From positions 62,001-126,000 of the forward strand of contig NZ_JABMKZ010000007.1 in NCBI RefSeq assembly GCF_013204855.1: a stretch of DNA of 64,000 nucleotides, written 5' to 3'. The notes under the pieces were generated by a model. It did no database searches and was not told where the DNA came from. It worked only from the letters and a program-made list of their open reading frames with translations. This stretch comes from Paenibacillus alba. GTDB lineage: Bacteria; Bacillota; Bacilli; Paenibacillales; NBRC-103111. A program made the translations under genes and the position numbers. Below, piece after piece: positions 53,569 through 63,525 of the stretch (position 1 is its first letter; every line of letters begins with the position of its first letter).

Positions 53569-54912
53569 CTACAAATCAAATCCGCCTTTGCGAATGACTT
53601 CCTTATACCAGAAAAAACTGTTCTTTCGCGTGCGGGCTAACGTTTGAAAATCGACATGTATGAGTCCAAATCGTTTGCCGTATCCTTCTGCCCATTCAAA
53701 ATTATCCAGCAATGACCAGGTGAGATAACCGATCAGATTCACACCGCTCTCCAAACAACGATTCAGTTGGATCAAATGCTGCTTTAGATATTGAATTCGC
53801 TTCGTATCGTTTACGCGCCCTTCCTCTACATCATCGTTATAACAAGCTCCATTTTCAGTGATTAGCAGCGGGATATTCCCATACCTTTGCGTAATATAGC
53901 ACAGCACATTATAAAATCCATCGGGATAAATAAACCAATCAAAATCTGTTTTAACATATCCGGTATCGACATCCTCATAGTCGAATAAGCCTTCATCCTG
54001 CTTATATCTGCCTACGTTGCCCGTATAATAATTAATTCCCACATAATCAATTGGATAGTGAATATCTTTCATATCACCTTCCTTTATTTCCAGAGAGACT
54101 CCCTTCGTGGCAAACCAGTCGAGCATAAATTGCGGATACTTTCCTAATAAAACCGGATCCATAAACCATTCCAAAAAGAAAGCGATGCCTCTGCGGCATG
54201 CATCCGCATCTTCCTTGCGATTGGAATACGGCTCCAACCAGGTCACATTAGGAGCAATACCTATTTGTCCTGAGATCCCCAGTTCCCTGAATCGTTTCAC
54301 GGCTCGGCCATGAGCAATCAGGAGATGATGTGAAATCGTAACGGCGAGCTGCAAGTCCCGATTCCCAGGCGCATGAATACCCATATAATTGGAGAGAAAT
54401 GAAACGCACCATGGTTCGTTTATAGTTATCCAATACTTGATTCTCCCTGCAAATTTACGAAAAATGACTTCTGAATAGGCAACAAACGCATCAATTGTAT
54501 CTCTGTTTGCCCATCCACCCCGATCCTCCAACGTTTGCGGCAAATCCCAATGATATAACGTACAAACAGGTTCGATTCCAGCTGCTAAAAGTTCATCAAC
54601 CAGATTGGAATAATATTCGAGGCCTTTCAAATTTATCTCTCCAGTGCCGCTCGGGAATATCCTGGGCCAGGCAATTGAGAAACGGTACATCGTAATTCCT
54701 AAATCTTTCATAAGTGCGACATCTTTTTTGTATCGATAGTAGCTATCGCATGCTATATCGCCATTATCGCCATTCATCACTTTACCAGGCGTATGCGAAA
54801 ATGTGTCCCATATAGAGGGGCCTCGCCCGTCATCCTTCGTGGCCCCTTCTATTTGATAAGCAGCTGTCGCCGCTCCCCAATGAAAATCTTGCGGAAATCG
54901 TATTTGTGCCAT
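53569..54912 (-). CDS. GH1 beta-glucosidase
   Basis: Cytoplasmic glycoside hydrolase family 1 enzyme of 447 residues, normal length. Motifs: N-terminal FPQDFHWGAATAAYQIEGAT, acid/base E166 in TINEPW, nucleophile E353 in ITENGA, and aglycone region LTWSLLDNFEWAEGYGKRFG. No signal peptide. It hydrolyses cellobiose- or laminaribiose-type oligosaccharides delivered by the ABC importer encoded just upstream in the same direction (26-base gap). Lack of the phosphate-binding loop residues of 6-phospho-glucosidases and pairing with an ABC importer rather than a PTS favour an unphosphorylated substrate. Confidence 0.94.
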   Translation of the reverse strand: MAQIRFPQDFHWGAATAAYQIEGATKDDGRGPSIWDTFSHTPGKVMNGDNGDIACDSYYRYKKDVALMKDLGITMYRFSIAWPRIFPSGTGEINLKGLEYYSNLVDELLAAGIEPVCTLYHWDLPQTLEDRGGWANRDTIDAFVAYSEVIFRKFAGRIKYWITINEPWCVSFLSNYMGIHAPGNRDLQLAVTISHHLLIAHGRAVKRFRELGISGQIGIAPNVTWLEPYSNRKEDADACRRGIAFFLEWFMDPVLLGKYPQFMLDWFATKGVSLEIKEGDMKDIHYPIDYVGINYYTGNVGRYKQDEGLFDYEDVDTGYVKTDFDWFIYPDGFYNVLCYITQRYGNIPLLITENGACYNDDVEEGRVNDTKRIQYLKQHLIQLNRCLESGVNLIGYLTWSLLDNFEWAEGYGKRFGLIHVDFQTLARTRKNSFFWYKEVIRKGGFDL

Positions 54913-54938
54913 TGATCATTTCCCTTTCTGTATATCGA

Positions 54939-55754
54939 TCATGATTTAACTGCTCCCGTCATGGCGCCTTCAATAATATACCGCTGCAAGAAAATATACA
55001 GGATGATCATTGGACTTGCCACAATGACAAGTGCCGCAGCCAATAAAGTCCATTGATTGCTGAATTGGCCGTAGAATTTGAATAACCCCAGTACAATTGG
55101 AAATAGCTTCTTATCGGAAAGATAAATGGTCGCCCCTATCACGTTGTTCCAGACCCCTATTGCCTGCAAAATCGCGCTTGTCGCCAATACGGGTTTTATT
55201 AGGGGCATAATTATCGTCATCACATATCTGGAATAGCTGCAGCCGTCGATGCTGGCCGCTTCATCCAATTCTCTCGGGACCGCCTTTATGTAACCCGTCA
55301 TGAGCATAAATCCGAGACCAATCCCTGTGTTCACCAAAATATACCCGATTCTGGTATTATACAAACCTAGCCAATGGATCAAATTCCACTGCGGAATCAT
55401 ATTATTCGGCAAAAAAATCGCGATCATAAAAAATACGTACACAAAGTTGCTCCATTTGATATAACTGCGGGATACAGGAAAAGCAGCCAGAGCGGAAATC
55501 AGAACTGACGCCCCGACGGCTACCCCGGTGTAAAGTATACTGTTCCAAATGTACGTGCTAAAATTCCCCTGTTTCCATGCATTCACATAATTTTCAGGTT
55601 GAAAATGCTTGACAATGCCTACCGGATCCACAATAAACTCAACGTCTGGCTTAAAGGACACATTAAACAGATATAAAAGGGGATACAGGTAAAGTATCAC
55701 CATGATCAGCATGAGGAGATAGCCGAGAGGTCTGGGCACCAAATGGATCTTCAT
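54939..55754 (-). CDS. Carbohydrate ABC transporter permease, MalG type
   Basis: Membrane channel subunit of 271 residues with six membrane segments. The EAA loop reads ELDEAASIDGCSYSRYVMTI (about 162-182). The ATG overlaps the stop of the first permease by one base (TAATG), so the pair is made together. It imports the beta-gluco-oligosaccharides released by the surface GH16 enzyme (inference from context). No ATPase gene is in the locus; a shared MsmX-type ATPase is expected. Confidence 0.93.
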   Translation of the reverse strand: MKIHLVPRPLGYLLMLIMVILYLYPLLYLFNVSFKPDVEFIVDPVGIVKHFQPENYVNAWKQGNFSTYIWNSILYTGVAVGASVLISALAAFPVSRSYIKWSNFVYVFFMIAIFLPNNMIPQWNLIHWLGLYNTRIGYILVNTGIGLGFMLMTGYIKAVPRELDEAASIDGCSYSRYVMTIIMPLIKPVLATSAILQAIGVWNNVIGATIYLSDKKLFPIVLGLFKFYGQFSNQWTLLAAALVIVASPMIILYIFLQRYIIEGAMTGAVKS

Positions 55755-56659
55755 TACAACTGCACCTCTCTTCGCCGTAAATAATATTGAGCAATTACTG
55801 CTATGACCAGAACAATGCTGAATTGAATAACAGCTACCGCTGAAGCAAATCCTTGTCGGAGTCCTAAAGCACCCGGCGTACCTCCGAATGCGGCACGATA
55901 TATTTCATAACCAAGTACACTTGTGTTGAAATTGCCTTGAGTCAGAACAAAAACTACGTCATATGTTTGCAGCGATCCAATAATGGCCAAAAGTAAATTT
56001 ACTGTGGCTGTCGAAGCCAGCATTGGCCATGTGATATGAACAAACGATTGCCATGCTCTAGCGCCATCAATATGACCTGCTTCATAAAGGTCGCCCGGAA
56101 TTGCCTGCAAGCCGGCAAGAAAGATGACCACCGTATACCCCAGCGAGCCCCATATCTGTATAAAAACAACGATGTAGAATGCCAAATCATAGGAGCCCAA
56201 AAAAGTGGAAGAGCTGCCGAATATCCCCCACAGCTTCTGAACCGGACCATCCATCGGATTAAACATGAGCGACCAAATCAATCCGAAGACCGTTACGCCC
56301 AACACGACCGGCATAAAAATAAGCGATCTGTAAAACAAATGGCCTTTCAATTTCGAATTAATAATGATAGCGAGAAGAAGCCCGATAGCTGTCTGTACAA
56401 TCGTGACAGCAAAAGAAAAAATGACAGTTCTCTTGACCGAAGCCAAATAAGCCGCCGTTCTGCCTGAATGAAAAAATTCTTTGTAATTATCGAGACCGAT
56501 AAAATGCCACTTCACTCCTGCAACTCCCGAAATATCGGTAAATGAGTATATAATGCTAGCCATTGAGGGTCCAAAAGAAAATACAATGTAAATGATTAAT
56601 GCCGGCAGCAGGAATCCGTAAGGAGCCCATTTATGCCACTTTTTACCGAATGGATACAT
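55754..56659 (-). CDS. Carbohydrate ABC transporter permease, MalF/LacF type
   Basis: Membrane channel subunit of 301 residues with six membrane segments. The EAA loop reads LYEAGHIDGARAWQSFVHIT (about 197-217). AGGAG lies 9 bases before the ATG at 56659; a longer reading to 56719 would reach the end of the binding-protein gene and has no site. Partner of the downstream MalG-type permease (1-base overlap) and the upstream binding protein (74-base gap). Confidence 0.93.
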   Translation of the reverse strand: MYPFGKKWHKWAPYGFLLPALIIYIVFSFGPSMASIIYSFTDISGVAGVKWHFIGLDNYKEFFHSGRTAAYLASVKRTVIFSFAVTIVQTAIGLLLAIIINSKLKGHLFYRSLIFMPVVLGVTVFGLIWSLMFNPMDGPVQKLWGIFGSSSTFLGSYDLAFYIVVFIQIWGSLGYTVVIFLAGLQAIPGDLYEAGHIDGARAWQSFVHITWPMLASTATVNLLLAIIGSLQTYDVVFVLTQGNFNTSVLGYEIYRAAFGGTPGALGLRQGFASAVAVIQFSIVLVIAVIAQYYLRRREVQL

Positions 56660-56733
56660 CTCCAGCAACTCCTGTCTAGTGAAAAATGGAGGTAGGCGCG
56701 CAAGCAGGACTACCCCCAAGTGTTTGTCTTCAA

Positions 56734-58101
56734 TTATTTAGCGTTTTTCATTTCGACTTCCCACTCTTTTTGCATCTTTTGCATAATTTCTTCAGGAGTT
56801 TCCTTGCCTGCCGGCTTCAGAAACTGAACAGGTGTGGGACTGCCCGTGTAATCGCCAGCTCCTTGCGGTGCTTGCCAAATAACATCCATGGCCAGCTTCA
56901 AACTACTTGCAAGCGGAGCAACTTCCTGCATAAACGGATTCGTGAATTTGACATTTGGCTGAGTAGGCAAGAAACCAACTGTATTAATAAATTCGTTATA
57001 GATATCTGGTTGAGAGATAAATTCGAGATACTTTAATGCGGCCTCTTTATTGGCCGATTTTGCGGCGACTAATAGAGACATGTCATATTTACCGAAGAAA
57101 TTTTTATTATTCTCCGCTTTATCGCTGGCTGGCATCGGGAAGTATCCAAATTTCAGATTCGGATTCGCTTTCTCGATGGCACCTGAATTCCAAATCCCGT
57201 CAGGCATCATAGCCGCTTTCCCCGTTGCGAACCGTCCAACGACCGAAGCATAGTCGATACCCATAAAGTCCTTCTCGGTATAGTTCAACATTTGTTGATA
57301 TTTAGTAAATATCTCCGAGAATACCGGATCGGTGAACTTAGTTTCACCAGACCATAACTTCTTGTCTAATTGTTCAACATTAGGCTCAATAGCCTGAATA
57401 AATCCATTAGCTACCATTCCAAGCGGCCACACATCTTTGCCTGCGAGTGTGAACGGAGAAACTCCGCTATCTTTAAGCTTCTTAGAGACGTCCATCATCT
57501 CAGGCCAAGTTGTCGGTACTTTTAAGCCATTTTTCTCAAACAATTCCTTGTTGTAAAATACGCCTGTGTAAGTAACGGTACCGATATCGACACCCCAAAC
57601 TTTATCCTTGTATGTAGTGGCATTTTTCAAAGCTTCCGGGAAGTAATTATTCAAATACGGTTTTCCCGTCAAATCCTCAATCAGGCCGGCATCGATGTAT
57701 TGCTGCAGCGGAGGAACGGCTGCGCCTTTATGCCAATCTTTTTTTGGGTTGATCGCGAAATCCGTTATGATATCCGCATCGTTAGCGTTTAAGCGGGTTT
57801 GCAGTAAAGTTTGATATGCGGCGTCAGGTTTTGATGTATCTAACGTAATTGTAATGTTTGGATATTTCGCATGAAACTTTTCGTTGACTTTCGTCAAAGC
57901 CGCAATATTCGTTGGCTGTTCCCATGTAGCCAGTTTCAACGTGATCGGTTTTTCAGCTTTTGCTGTTTGCGCAGAAGTGGTGCTTTGATTATCTTTTGGT
58001 TTACTGTCTGTCGTTGCCGTATTGCCGCCGCATGCCGTGAAAACAAGTGCCATTGAACAGGTAGTCAATACAGTTAATCCTTTTTTGCCAAGCAGACGCA
58101 T
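56734..58101 (-). CDS. Family 1 sugar-binding lipoprotein
   Basis: Extracellular binding lipoprotein of 455 residues. The signal peptide ends in lipobox FTAC. It has a standard SBP_bac_1 body, with LKLATWEQPTNIAALTKVNE early and VWGVDIGTVTYTGVFYNKEL (about 153-172) typical of oligosaccharide binders, and a C-terminal TPEEIMQKMQKEWEVEM helix. AGGGGGA lies 6-7 bases before the ATG. It leads the operon binding protein - two permeases - GH1 and so probably captures cello- or laminari-oligosaccharides. Confidence 0.93.
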   Translation of the reverse strand: MRLLGKKGLTVLTTCSMALVFTACGGNTATTDSKPKDNQSTTSAQTAKAEKPITLKLATWEQPTNIAALTKVNEKFHAKYPNITITLDTSKPDAAYQTLLQTRLNANDADIITDFAINPKKDWHKGAAVPPLQQYIDAGLIEDLTGKPYLNNYFPEALKNATTYKDKVWGVDIGTVTYTGVFYNKELFEKNGLKVPTTWPEMMDVSKKLKDSGVSPFTLAGKDVWPLGMVANGFIQAIEPNVEQLDKKLWSGETKFTDPVFSEIFTKYQQMLNYTEKDFMGIDYASVVGRFATGKAAMMPDGIWNSGAIEKANPNLKFGYFPMPASDKAENNKNFFGKYDMSLLVAAKSANKEAALKYLEFISQPDIYNEFINTVGFLPTQPNVKFTNPFMQEVAPLASSLKLAMDVIWQAPQGAGDYTGSPTPVQFLKPAGKETPEEIMQKMQKEWEVEMKNAK

Positions 58102-58230
58102 TGATAGTCCCCCTAAATAAGTATTTGTATGTAACCGGTACCGTTGTTACTCCTTTATTATAAATTTGAGAGAATAGGCCTTAAATAACAAATCGACAGT
58201 ATTGATAACAAAAAAGCAATATACGAGTTA

Positions 58231-61200
58231 TCAAGGGGTAATCGCGCCGTCATTGACTAAGATAATGTCGTCGATAAATACGCTTAAGTCCCCGGCATTG
58301 CCTCCGGTAATATTCCCAAGCTCGAAGCTCACTCGTCCTTTATCCGTAGTATCCTTGTCATCAATAAAGGTAAACGTATATGTCTGATCGGTCGTACCCA
58401 AATCAATAATTTTACTGCCATAACCATGCCATGCGTAGTTATGAGCGGCATCATCCGACCAACCGATACTGATGTTCATCTTACGCGGTGTTGTCGAATG
58501 CGCCTTGAATGACAGCGTGTATTGGTTGCCGTTTTTATAACCGACTCCCTCATAGTAAACTTGGCGCTGCCAGGATTCTGTCCCAACAGTTCCGACATTA
58601 GCCCTTAACGAACCGTTGTCATTGGAGATGGCAAGCTGGCCACTATCTTGTGAGAATATTGTCCAACCCGATAAGCCCGAAGCAAAATCGCCATTGGGAA
58701 TCAAATTCGCCTTTTGTGACATCACCTGCACCAGAGAAACATTGTCCAGATAAACGGAATGAGTGACAGAAATATCGCTGAGTTTGCCTAAACTAAACAG
58801 AGGTACTGCGTCCGGAACATCGGCTGTCATCGTGAATACTTTCTCGAAATGCTGCTTATTGCCAGTTAAACTTACTCTTTGATCCATATAAGGCGTATAT
58901 GGAGCCTCTTTTAACTGTACGATTCCTTTCATATCCCTCGAAACTGACGCTGAAGCATCAAAACTGAAACGATATGTCTTTCCGCTCGCAAGCGCCTTAT
59001 TTGCTGTTTGTTTAACTTGGATATCGTATTCGTTCGCACCAGGTCCATCAATATCCACGCTTAATTCCCCATTGGCTGCAGAAATTGCGGTGGACTGCAC
59101 GCCAGCGTCTGCTGAATTTTTCATCAGTGTCCATCCACTTGTATCATTGTTGCTGAAATCCCCGTTTTGAATCATTTCCCGAGAGAAGTCGATCCATACG
59201 GTGCTATAATCCTGCCCTGCCAAACGCAAGTAATAGGTTCCTGCATGCAGATCCAACTGTTCGATATAAATCGTTGTATACGATTGCCTGCCCCCAGTAT
59301 TGCCAACGGCAACTGCGATCGTTTTCACTGCATGCAAGGATTCGTCCAGAACCGTAAAGTTCAATACAGAGTCGTCTTTGACGCTTGAGACCCTTACTGA
59401 TGGCACATAGCGTCCTGGCTGCACGATGCTGATTTTGTAATCAGTATAATTGCCCGGGGCCATTCCTGTAAGGTCTTTCGCGCCCTCCCCACTTGCTTCT
59501 AACGTTGTTCCTCGCGTTTCCCAATATTGGTCTGCTTGAATATGAACATAATTATTCACTGTGGGGGAATCATTACGTTTAATCAAACGTACATTATCCA
59601 ATACAATTGTTCCCGTGTCACCGCCTAACAGAAACTTCAGGTTAGAGTCAGTTTGTGTATCATTTACCGTAAAATGTTTGGTATAAGTATTCATGGCATC
59701 AGTCAGATTCACGGTCGGTCCTCCCGTATAGGTTACACCGCCACTCACTCCTGTATCGAGACCGACTGCGATCGAACGGTTGTGATCTGCCTTAGCATCA
59801 AACGTTAACGTATACGTAGCCCCTTTGGAGAGCACAAGCCCTGATTGCGACAAATATACACTCTCAGGAGTGGTACCACCATTTGCTGCGGTTACATTAA
59901 GCTTACGATCCATCATGTAGGTGGAAGGTACAAGATCATTGCTTACCGAAGCCGCTGCAACTGCCCCTACAGCTTTTGTAATATGCCAGAACGCCATTCT
60001 GTCACTGCCTTGATCGAATCCCCCGTTAAAGACCAGATTGCCGTCATTAAGCGGCTGCCTTACCTTTGGCGGCTCCGGAATCCACGGAATCTCAACCACC
60101 CTTACATTTGTAAAATAAACGTTCGCGGTAGACGTCTTTCCGAGATTGAACTCGAAACGGGTATTATTATCAGTCTTACTCTTCATATTGAAGGAGTACT
60201 CGTAGGACTGCCATTGATCGGTGAGTTGTGCAGTCACTTCTCCCGAATAAGGCGTCCAACTTCCCTGATATTGCGACACCTTCGACATAATCGGACGAGG
60301 CGCATCCGCCTTGGCATCGTAAGTGACCTTATATGCCTTACCTTGTTCCAACATGAGAGGCATTTGCGTTAGTTGAATCGAATAAAGTTGGTCGCCTGCA
60401 TTCGTAACAGTGACTTTCGCTACATTTCCCTTGACTGGGTCTTGGGCGATACTAACATTCCCATCGCCATTGACGTTCTTAAGGAACTCCCATTTGTGAG
60501 GAACGCCCTTATCGTCAATTCCCCCATCGAATTTGTTGTTCCAAATTTGATTCCCGTCCGGCATCGGATCACGCTGTGGCAAGTTGAGACTTGATGACTC
60601 TGGGCGCTTTCCAGTCACGTCAGGCAATTTATCCAAATCTTTGTACTTGTAGGCACGGACATAATCGACATACATTTTATCGGACTTGAAATCGCCCTTC
60701 GGATTTCCCGGCATATCGCCACCGACAGCCAGATTCAGGATCATGTAGAAAGGCCGATCGAAAGGCGCAGGATACGTATAATTTTCCGCCTGCCCGTCAC
60801 CCCTTGAACCCCAATCACTGGTTTCATGGAACTTATGTCCATCCACAAACCAACTGATTTTCCCAGGCAGCCATTCCACCGAAAACACGTGATAATCATC
60901 GGCAAACGTCTGTCCTTGCGGCAGTAAATAATGATTATATTGCTGCTCGTGAGGATTACCGTAGTGAATAGTGCCTTGAACCTTCCTCGGATACACATCC
61001 GCATTAGCGGGATCAGACGCTACTGGCCCCGTTAGCTCCATCATGTCAATTTCGCCGGAGCCTGGCCATGGTCCATATTGCTTGAGTTCATCTGTAGGCA
61101 TCATCCAAATGGCAGGCCACATGCCTTGCTGAATAGGCAATTTGGCACGAACTTCGAACTTTCCATACGTCCAGTCGCCTTTCATTTGGGAGGTCAGCTT

Positions 61201-62610
61201 ACCCGACGTATAGTCACGGCCCGAGTGAGATTCTTTTTTTGCTTCTAGAACAAGTACGTTTTCGTTACCGTCTTTCTCAATGCTTGCATTGTTAGGACTA
61301 TAATATTCCAACTCATTATTGTAAACTGTTCCAGTATCCTGAACGTTCCATTTACTCGAATCGATTGTATTACCGTTAAACTCGTCATTCCAGATCAATT
61401 GCCAAGGATTTTCTTGCGATGAATTACTTGAATTGCTTGAATTACTTGATGAACTGGTTGGCGTACCAGGCTTAACTCCTGAATCTTCGGGCAAATTCAG
61501 ATCGTCGCCTTTGTTCACCGGTTTATCGTTAACCGTAACACCAGCAGCCCCTACTTTCATATGAACAATCGTCCCTTTGTTCACGATCTTGGAGCCGTAA
61601 GCCGATTCTCCAATATGTAATTCCTTCACTGTAGTACCTGAAGATAATTCCACGATAGATGGATGATTGACCTCGATGAATTTAGCTGAAGAATTGTCGT
61701 TTAAAGCAAACCTTACCAGGTTATTCTTCTTGTTCAGGACCACGTGAGACAGATTCGACTTATTAAATATGACGGAATGTGTGCCGCCTCCATTAATAAA
61801 TGTGTCACCTGCAACCGTAATGTTGCTGAATGTAGCCTCCCCTTCGCCTACTCCTTCCGTAACATAAAGATTCCCATCAATTTTCACATCTTGAAGCGTC
61901 GTTCCAGGGCGATTGATGATTACATTCCCTTTGATTTCCTTTGTTGTGATATCGCCAAAATCCGGGCTCATCCAGGCAATCATGCGACCCAGCAATTCGA
62001 CGGTTTCAGCACGCGTCATTGCACGTTTTGGCTGCAAATTTTGCCCGTCGTCCCCTGTTAGATATCCCTCCGAGATTAGACTGCTCATAGCTGACTTGGC
62101 ATAATCATCGATATCTGCAGCATCATGGAAACGGAATATCGAATCATTGGTACTATTGCTAATTTGAAATGCCCGTGTTAGCAAAAGTACGGCATCCTGA
62201 CGCTGAATCCGCTCATTCGGAATAAACCTTCCGTCCGGATACCCTTGGATCAGTCCGGCATTCGTCGCTTTGGAAACGGCTTCCTTATACCAATCGGAAG
62301 GTTTTACATCCGTAAACAATGACGCTCCATCACTCTCATACCGGAACACGCGGTTAAGGAATGTGACAAATTCAGCGCGCGTTACCGGCTCGTCAGGATG
62401 AAACTCTTGATCCTCGTAACCGGTTACAATACCAGCCTGCGCAAATTTAGCAACAGCAAGATTCGCCCAGTGGCCATTCATGTCCTCGAAATTAGCAGCC
62501 ATTGATGATGGCTTTTCTTCTGCAGAAGCGGCCAAAACTGGCGCTGCCGAAGAGAAGAACGGGACAACAAGACTAAAACTTAAAAGTGTAGAACATACTT
62601 TCCGATACAC
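58231..62610 (-). CDS. Cell-wall-anchored GH16 endo-beta-1,3-glucanase (laminarinase): three SLH, GH16, several CBMs
   Basis: Secreted enzyme of 1459 residues. In order: signal peptide (about 1-27, cleaved near VLAASA); three SLH domains (about 38-225); a beta-strand spacer (about 230-385); a Ser/Asn-rich linker (about 390-405); GH16 (about 405-655) with the catalytic GEIDMMELTG motif (nucleophile and acid/base glutamates, about 520) and W-rich substrate cleft; then CBM4/9-like modules (about 680-820, 825-955, 1110-1260, 1265-1459) and one CBM6-like region (about 985-1100). The start is GTG at 62610 with AGGAGG 7 bases before it; an open extension to 62697 lacks a site. It displays endo-glucanase on the cell wall and supplies oligosaccharides to the importer downstream. 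Paenibacillus Lic16-type enzymes share this plan. Confidence 0.93.
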   Translation of the reverse strand: MYRKVCSTLLSFSLVVPFFSSAAPVLAASAEEKPSSMAANFEDMNGHWANLAVAKFAQAGIVTGYEDQEFHPDEPVTRAEFVTFLNRVFRYESDGASLFTDVKPSDWYKEAVSKATNAGLIQGYPDGRFIPNERIQRQDAVLLLTRAFQISNSTNDSIFRFHDAADIDDYAKSAMSSLISEGYLTGDDGQNLQPKRAMTRAETVELLGRMIAWMSPDFGDITTKEIKGNVIINRPGTTLQDVKIDGNLYVTEGVGEGEATFSNITVAGDTFINGGGTHSVIFNKSNLSHVVLNKKNNLVRFALNDNSSAKFIEVNHPSIVELSSGTTVKELHIGESAYGSKIVNKGTIVHMKVGAAGVTVNDKPVNKGDDLNLPEDSGVKPGTPTSSSSNSSNSSNSSQENPWQLIWNDEFNGNTIDSSKWNVQDTGTVYNNELEYYSPNNASIEKDGNENVLVLEAKKESHSGRDYTSGKLTSQMKGDWTYGKFEVRAKLPIQQGMWPAIWMMPTDELKQYGPWPGSGEIDMMELTGPVASDPANADVYPRKVQGTIHYGNPHEQQYNHYLLPQGQTFADDYHVFSVEWLPGKISWFVDGHKFHETSDWGSRGDGQAENYTYPAPFDRPFYMILNLAVGGDMPGNPKGDFKSDKMYVDYVRAYKYKDLDKLPDVTGKRPESSSLNLPQRDPMPDGNQIWNNKFDGGIDDKGVPHKWEFLKNVNGDGNVSIAQDPVKGNVAKVTVTNAGDQLYSIQLTQMPLMLEQGKAYKVTYDAKADAPRPIMSKVSQYQGSWTPYSGEVTAQLTDQWQSYEYSFNMKSKTDNNTRFEFNLGKTSTANVYFTNVRVVEIPWIPEPPKVRQPLNDGNLVFNGGFDQGSDRMAFWHITKAVGAVAAASVSNDLVPSTYMMDRKLNVTAANGGTTPESVYLSQSGLVLSKGATYTLTFDAKADHNRSIAVGLDTGVSGGVTYTGGPTVNLTDAMNTYTKHFTVNDTQTDSNLKFLLGGDTGTIVLDNVRLIKRNDSPTVNNYVHIQADQYWETRGTTLEASGEGAKDLTGMAPGNYTDYKISIVQPGRYVPSVRVSSVKDDSVLNFTVLDESLHAVKTIAVAVGNTGGRQSYTTIYIEQLDLHAGTYYLRLAGQDYSTVWIDFSREMIQNGDFSNNDTSGWTLMKNSADAGVQSTAISAANGELSVDIDGPGANEYDIQVKQTANKALASGKTYRFSFDASASVSRDMKGIVQLKEAPYTPYMDQRVSLTGNKQHFEKVFTMTADVPDAVPLFSLGKLSDISVTHSVYLDNVSLVQVMSQKANLIPNGDFASGLSGWTIFSQDSGQLAISNDNGSLRANVGTVGTESWQRQVYYEGVGYKNGNQYTLSFKAHSTTPRKMNISIGWSDDAAHNYAWHGYGSKIIDLGTTDQTYTFTFIDDKDTTDKGRVSFELGNITGGNAGDLSVFIDDIILVNDGAITP

Positions 62611-62755
62611 GTTGACTCCTCCTATTAACGATAGTTGGTAAAGCTGGCTGCGGGCTGTCTCCATTATAGGCTTGCCCCTTGCTGCCAGAAATACCAAATC
62701 ATAAATCTGAATAACAAATATTCAATGTGGAGTCGATTACTAAGCCGAAAATGCA

Positions 62756-62791
62756 AATGGCTGCCGATGAATTAGATCATCGGCAGCCATT
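62756..62791 (-). terminator. Hairpin after the lichenase gene
   Basis: AATGGCTGCCGATGA pairs perfectly with TCATCGGCAGCCATT around a 6-base loop. The T run is poor (ATTTGCATTTT), so its strength as a terminator is uncertain. Confidence 0.6.
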
Positions 62792-62910
62792 CTGTTGTAC
62801 GCCCGGCATCATAGGTCATCTAAAACAATATGATGAAAGCCCGGAGGATAATAGCAAGCGCTTACAAAAAAACTGGCGTGAAGGATGACTTTTTCAGTAT
62901 TAAGTCATTA

Positions 62911-63525
62911 TTAATTACTCGTATACTTTACCCAATCGTAGTAAGTAGATAGAGGATTTTTACCGTCATAAGTCCCGAGCCAGGAATCCACTCCCGTGCC
63001 ATTCCATATATTCATCATGATCTTGCCCGGTGTCTTTGGAATGTTGGAGGTGGCTGTATGCTTCAAAACGCCATCCACATACCATTTAATAGAGCCTGCC
63101 TGCCAATTGAACGCGTACGAATGAAATCCTTGAGAAGCATCGAAGCCGAGGTCAACGACCTTCTCATGGCCGCCCACACCATTCGTGTAGTAATTAAACT
63201 GCACTTTCGTTGTATCCTTGCCAAGGAATTCGATGTCGATCTCATCCCACTGGGTACCATCGCTCGGACCGGTATAAGTGAAGAATGAGGAGACAATACC
63301 CACATTCTTAGCAGGCTTCATGTTGACCTCATATTTACCATAGCCGTATTTGTTCGTGGAACGGTATTCGCCACAGTCGAATTTGTTGTAAGGTGGACTG
63401 GTGATCTTTAGTTCCAATTGTCCGCCACTGGTGAAATTGGCATTATTTTGTCTCCATGTACAATTAAACATGGAACCGTTAGAGTAATTATTCGCTTGTT
63501 CCCGATTACTCGCCGCGACACACAC
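62911..63525 (-). pseudogene. GH16 lichenase (beta-1,3-1,4-glucanase) lacking its N-terminus
   Basis: A 204-codon frame that from [17 protein letters not shown] onward matches mature Bacillus/Paenibacillus lichenases: [19 protein letters not shown], catalytic [10 protein letters not shown] (both glutamates and the aspartate present), [17 protein letters not shown] and [16 protein letters not shown]. The signal peptide and about the first 20-25 mature residues are missing; in their place are residues shared with the end of the preceding gene, which it overlaps by 20 bases in another frame. No ribosome site is seen. The catalytic core could fold but would not be secreted unless frameshifting or sequence error links it to the upstream gene. 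Confidence 0.7.

Noticed and set aside
58120-58145. A catabolite-repression (cre) site upstream of the sugar-binding lipoprotein
   Set aside because: TGTAACCGGTACCG resembles the consensus but differs at two key positions; it may equally be a chance palindrome.
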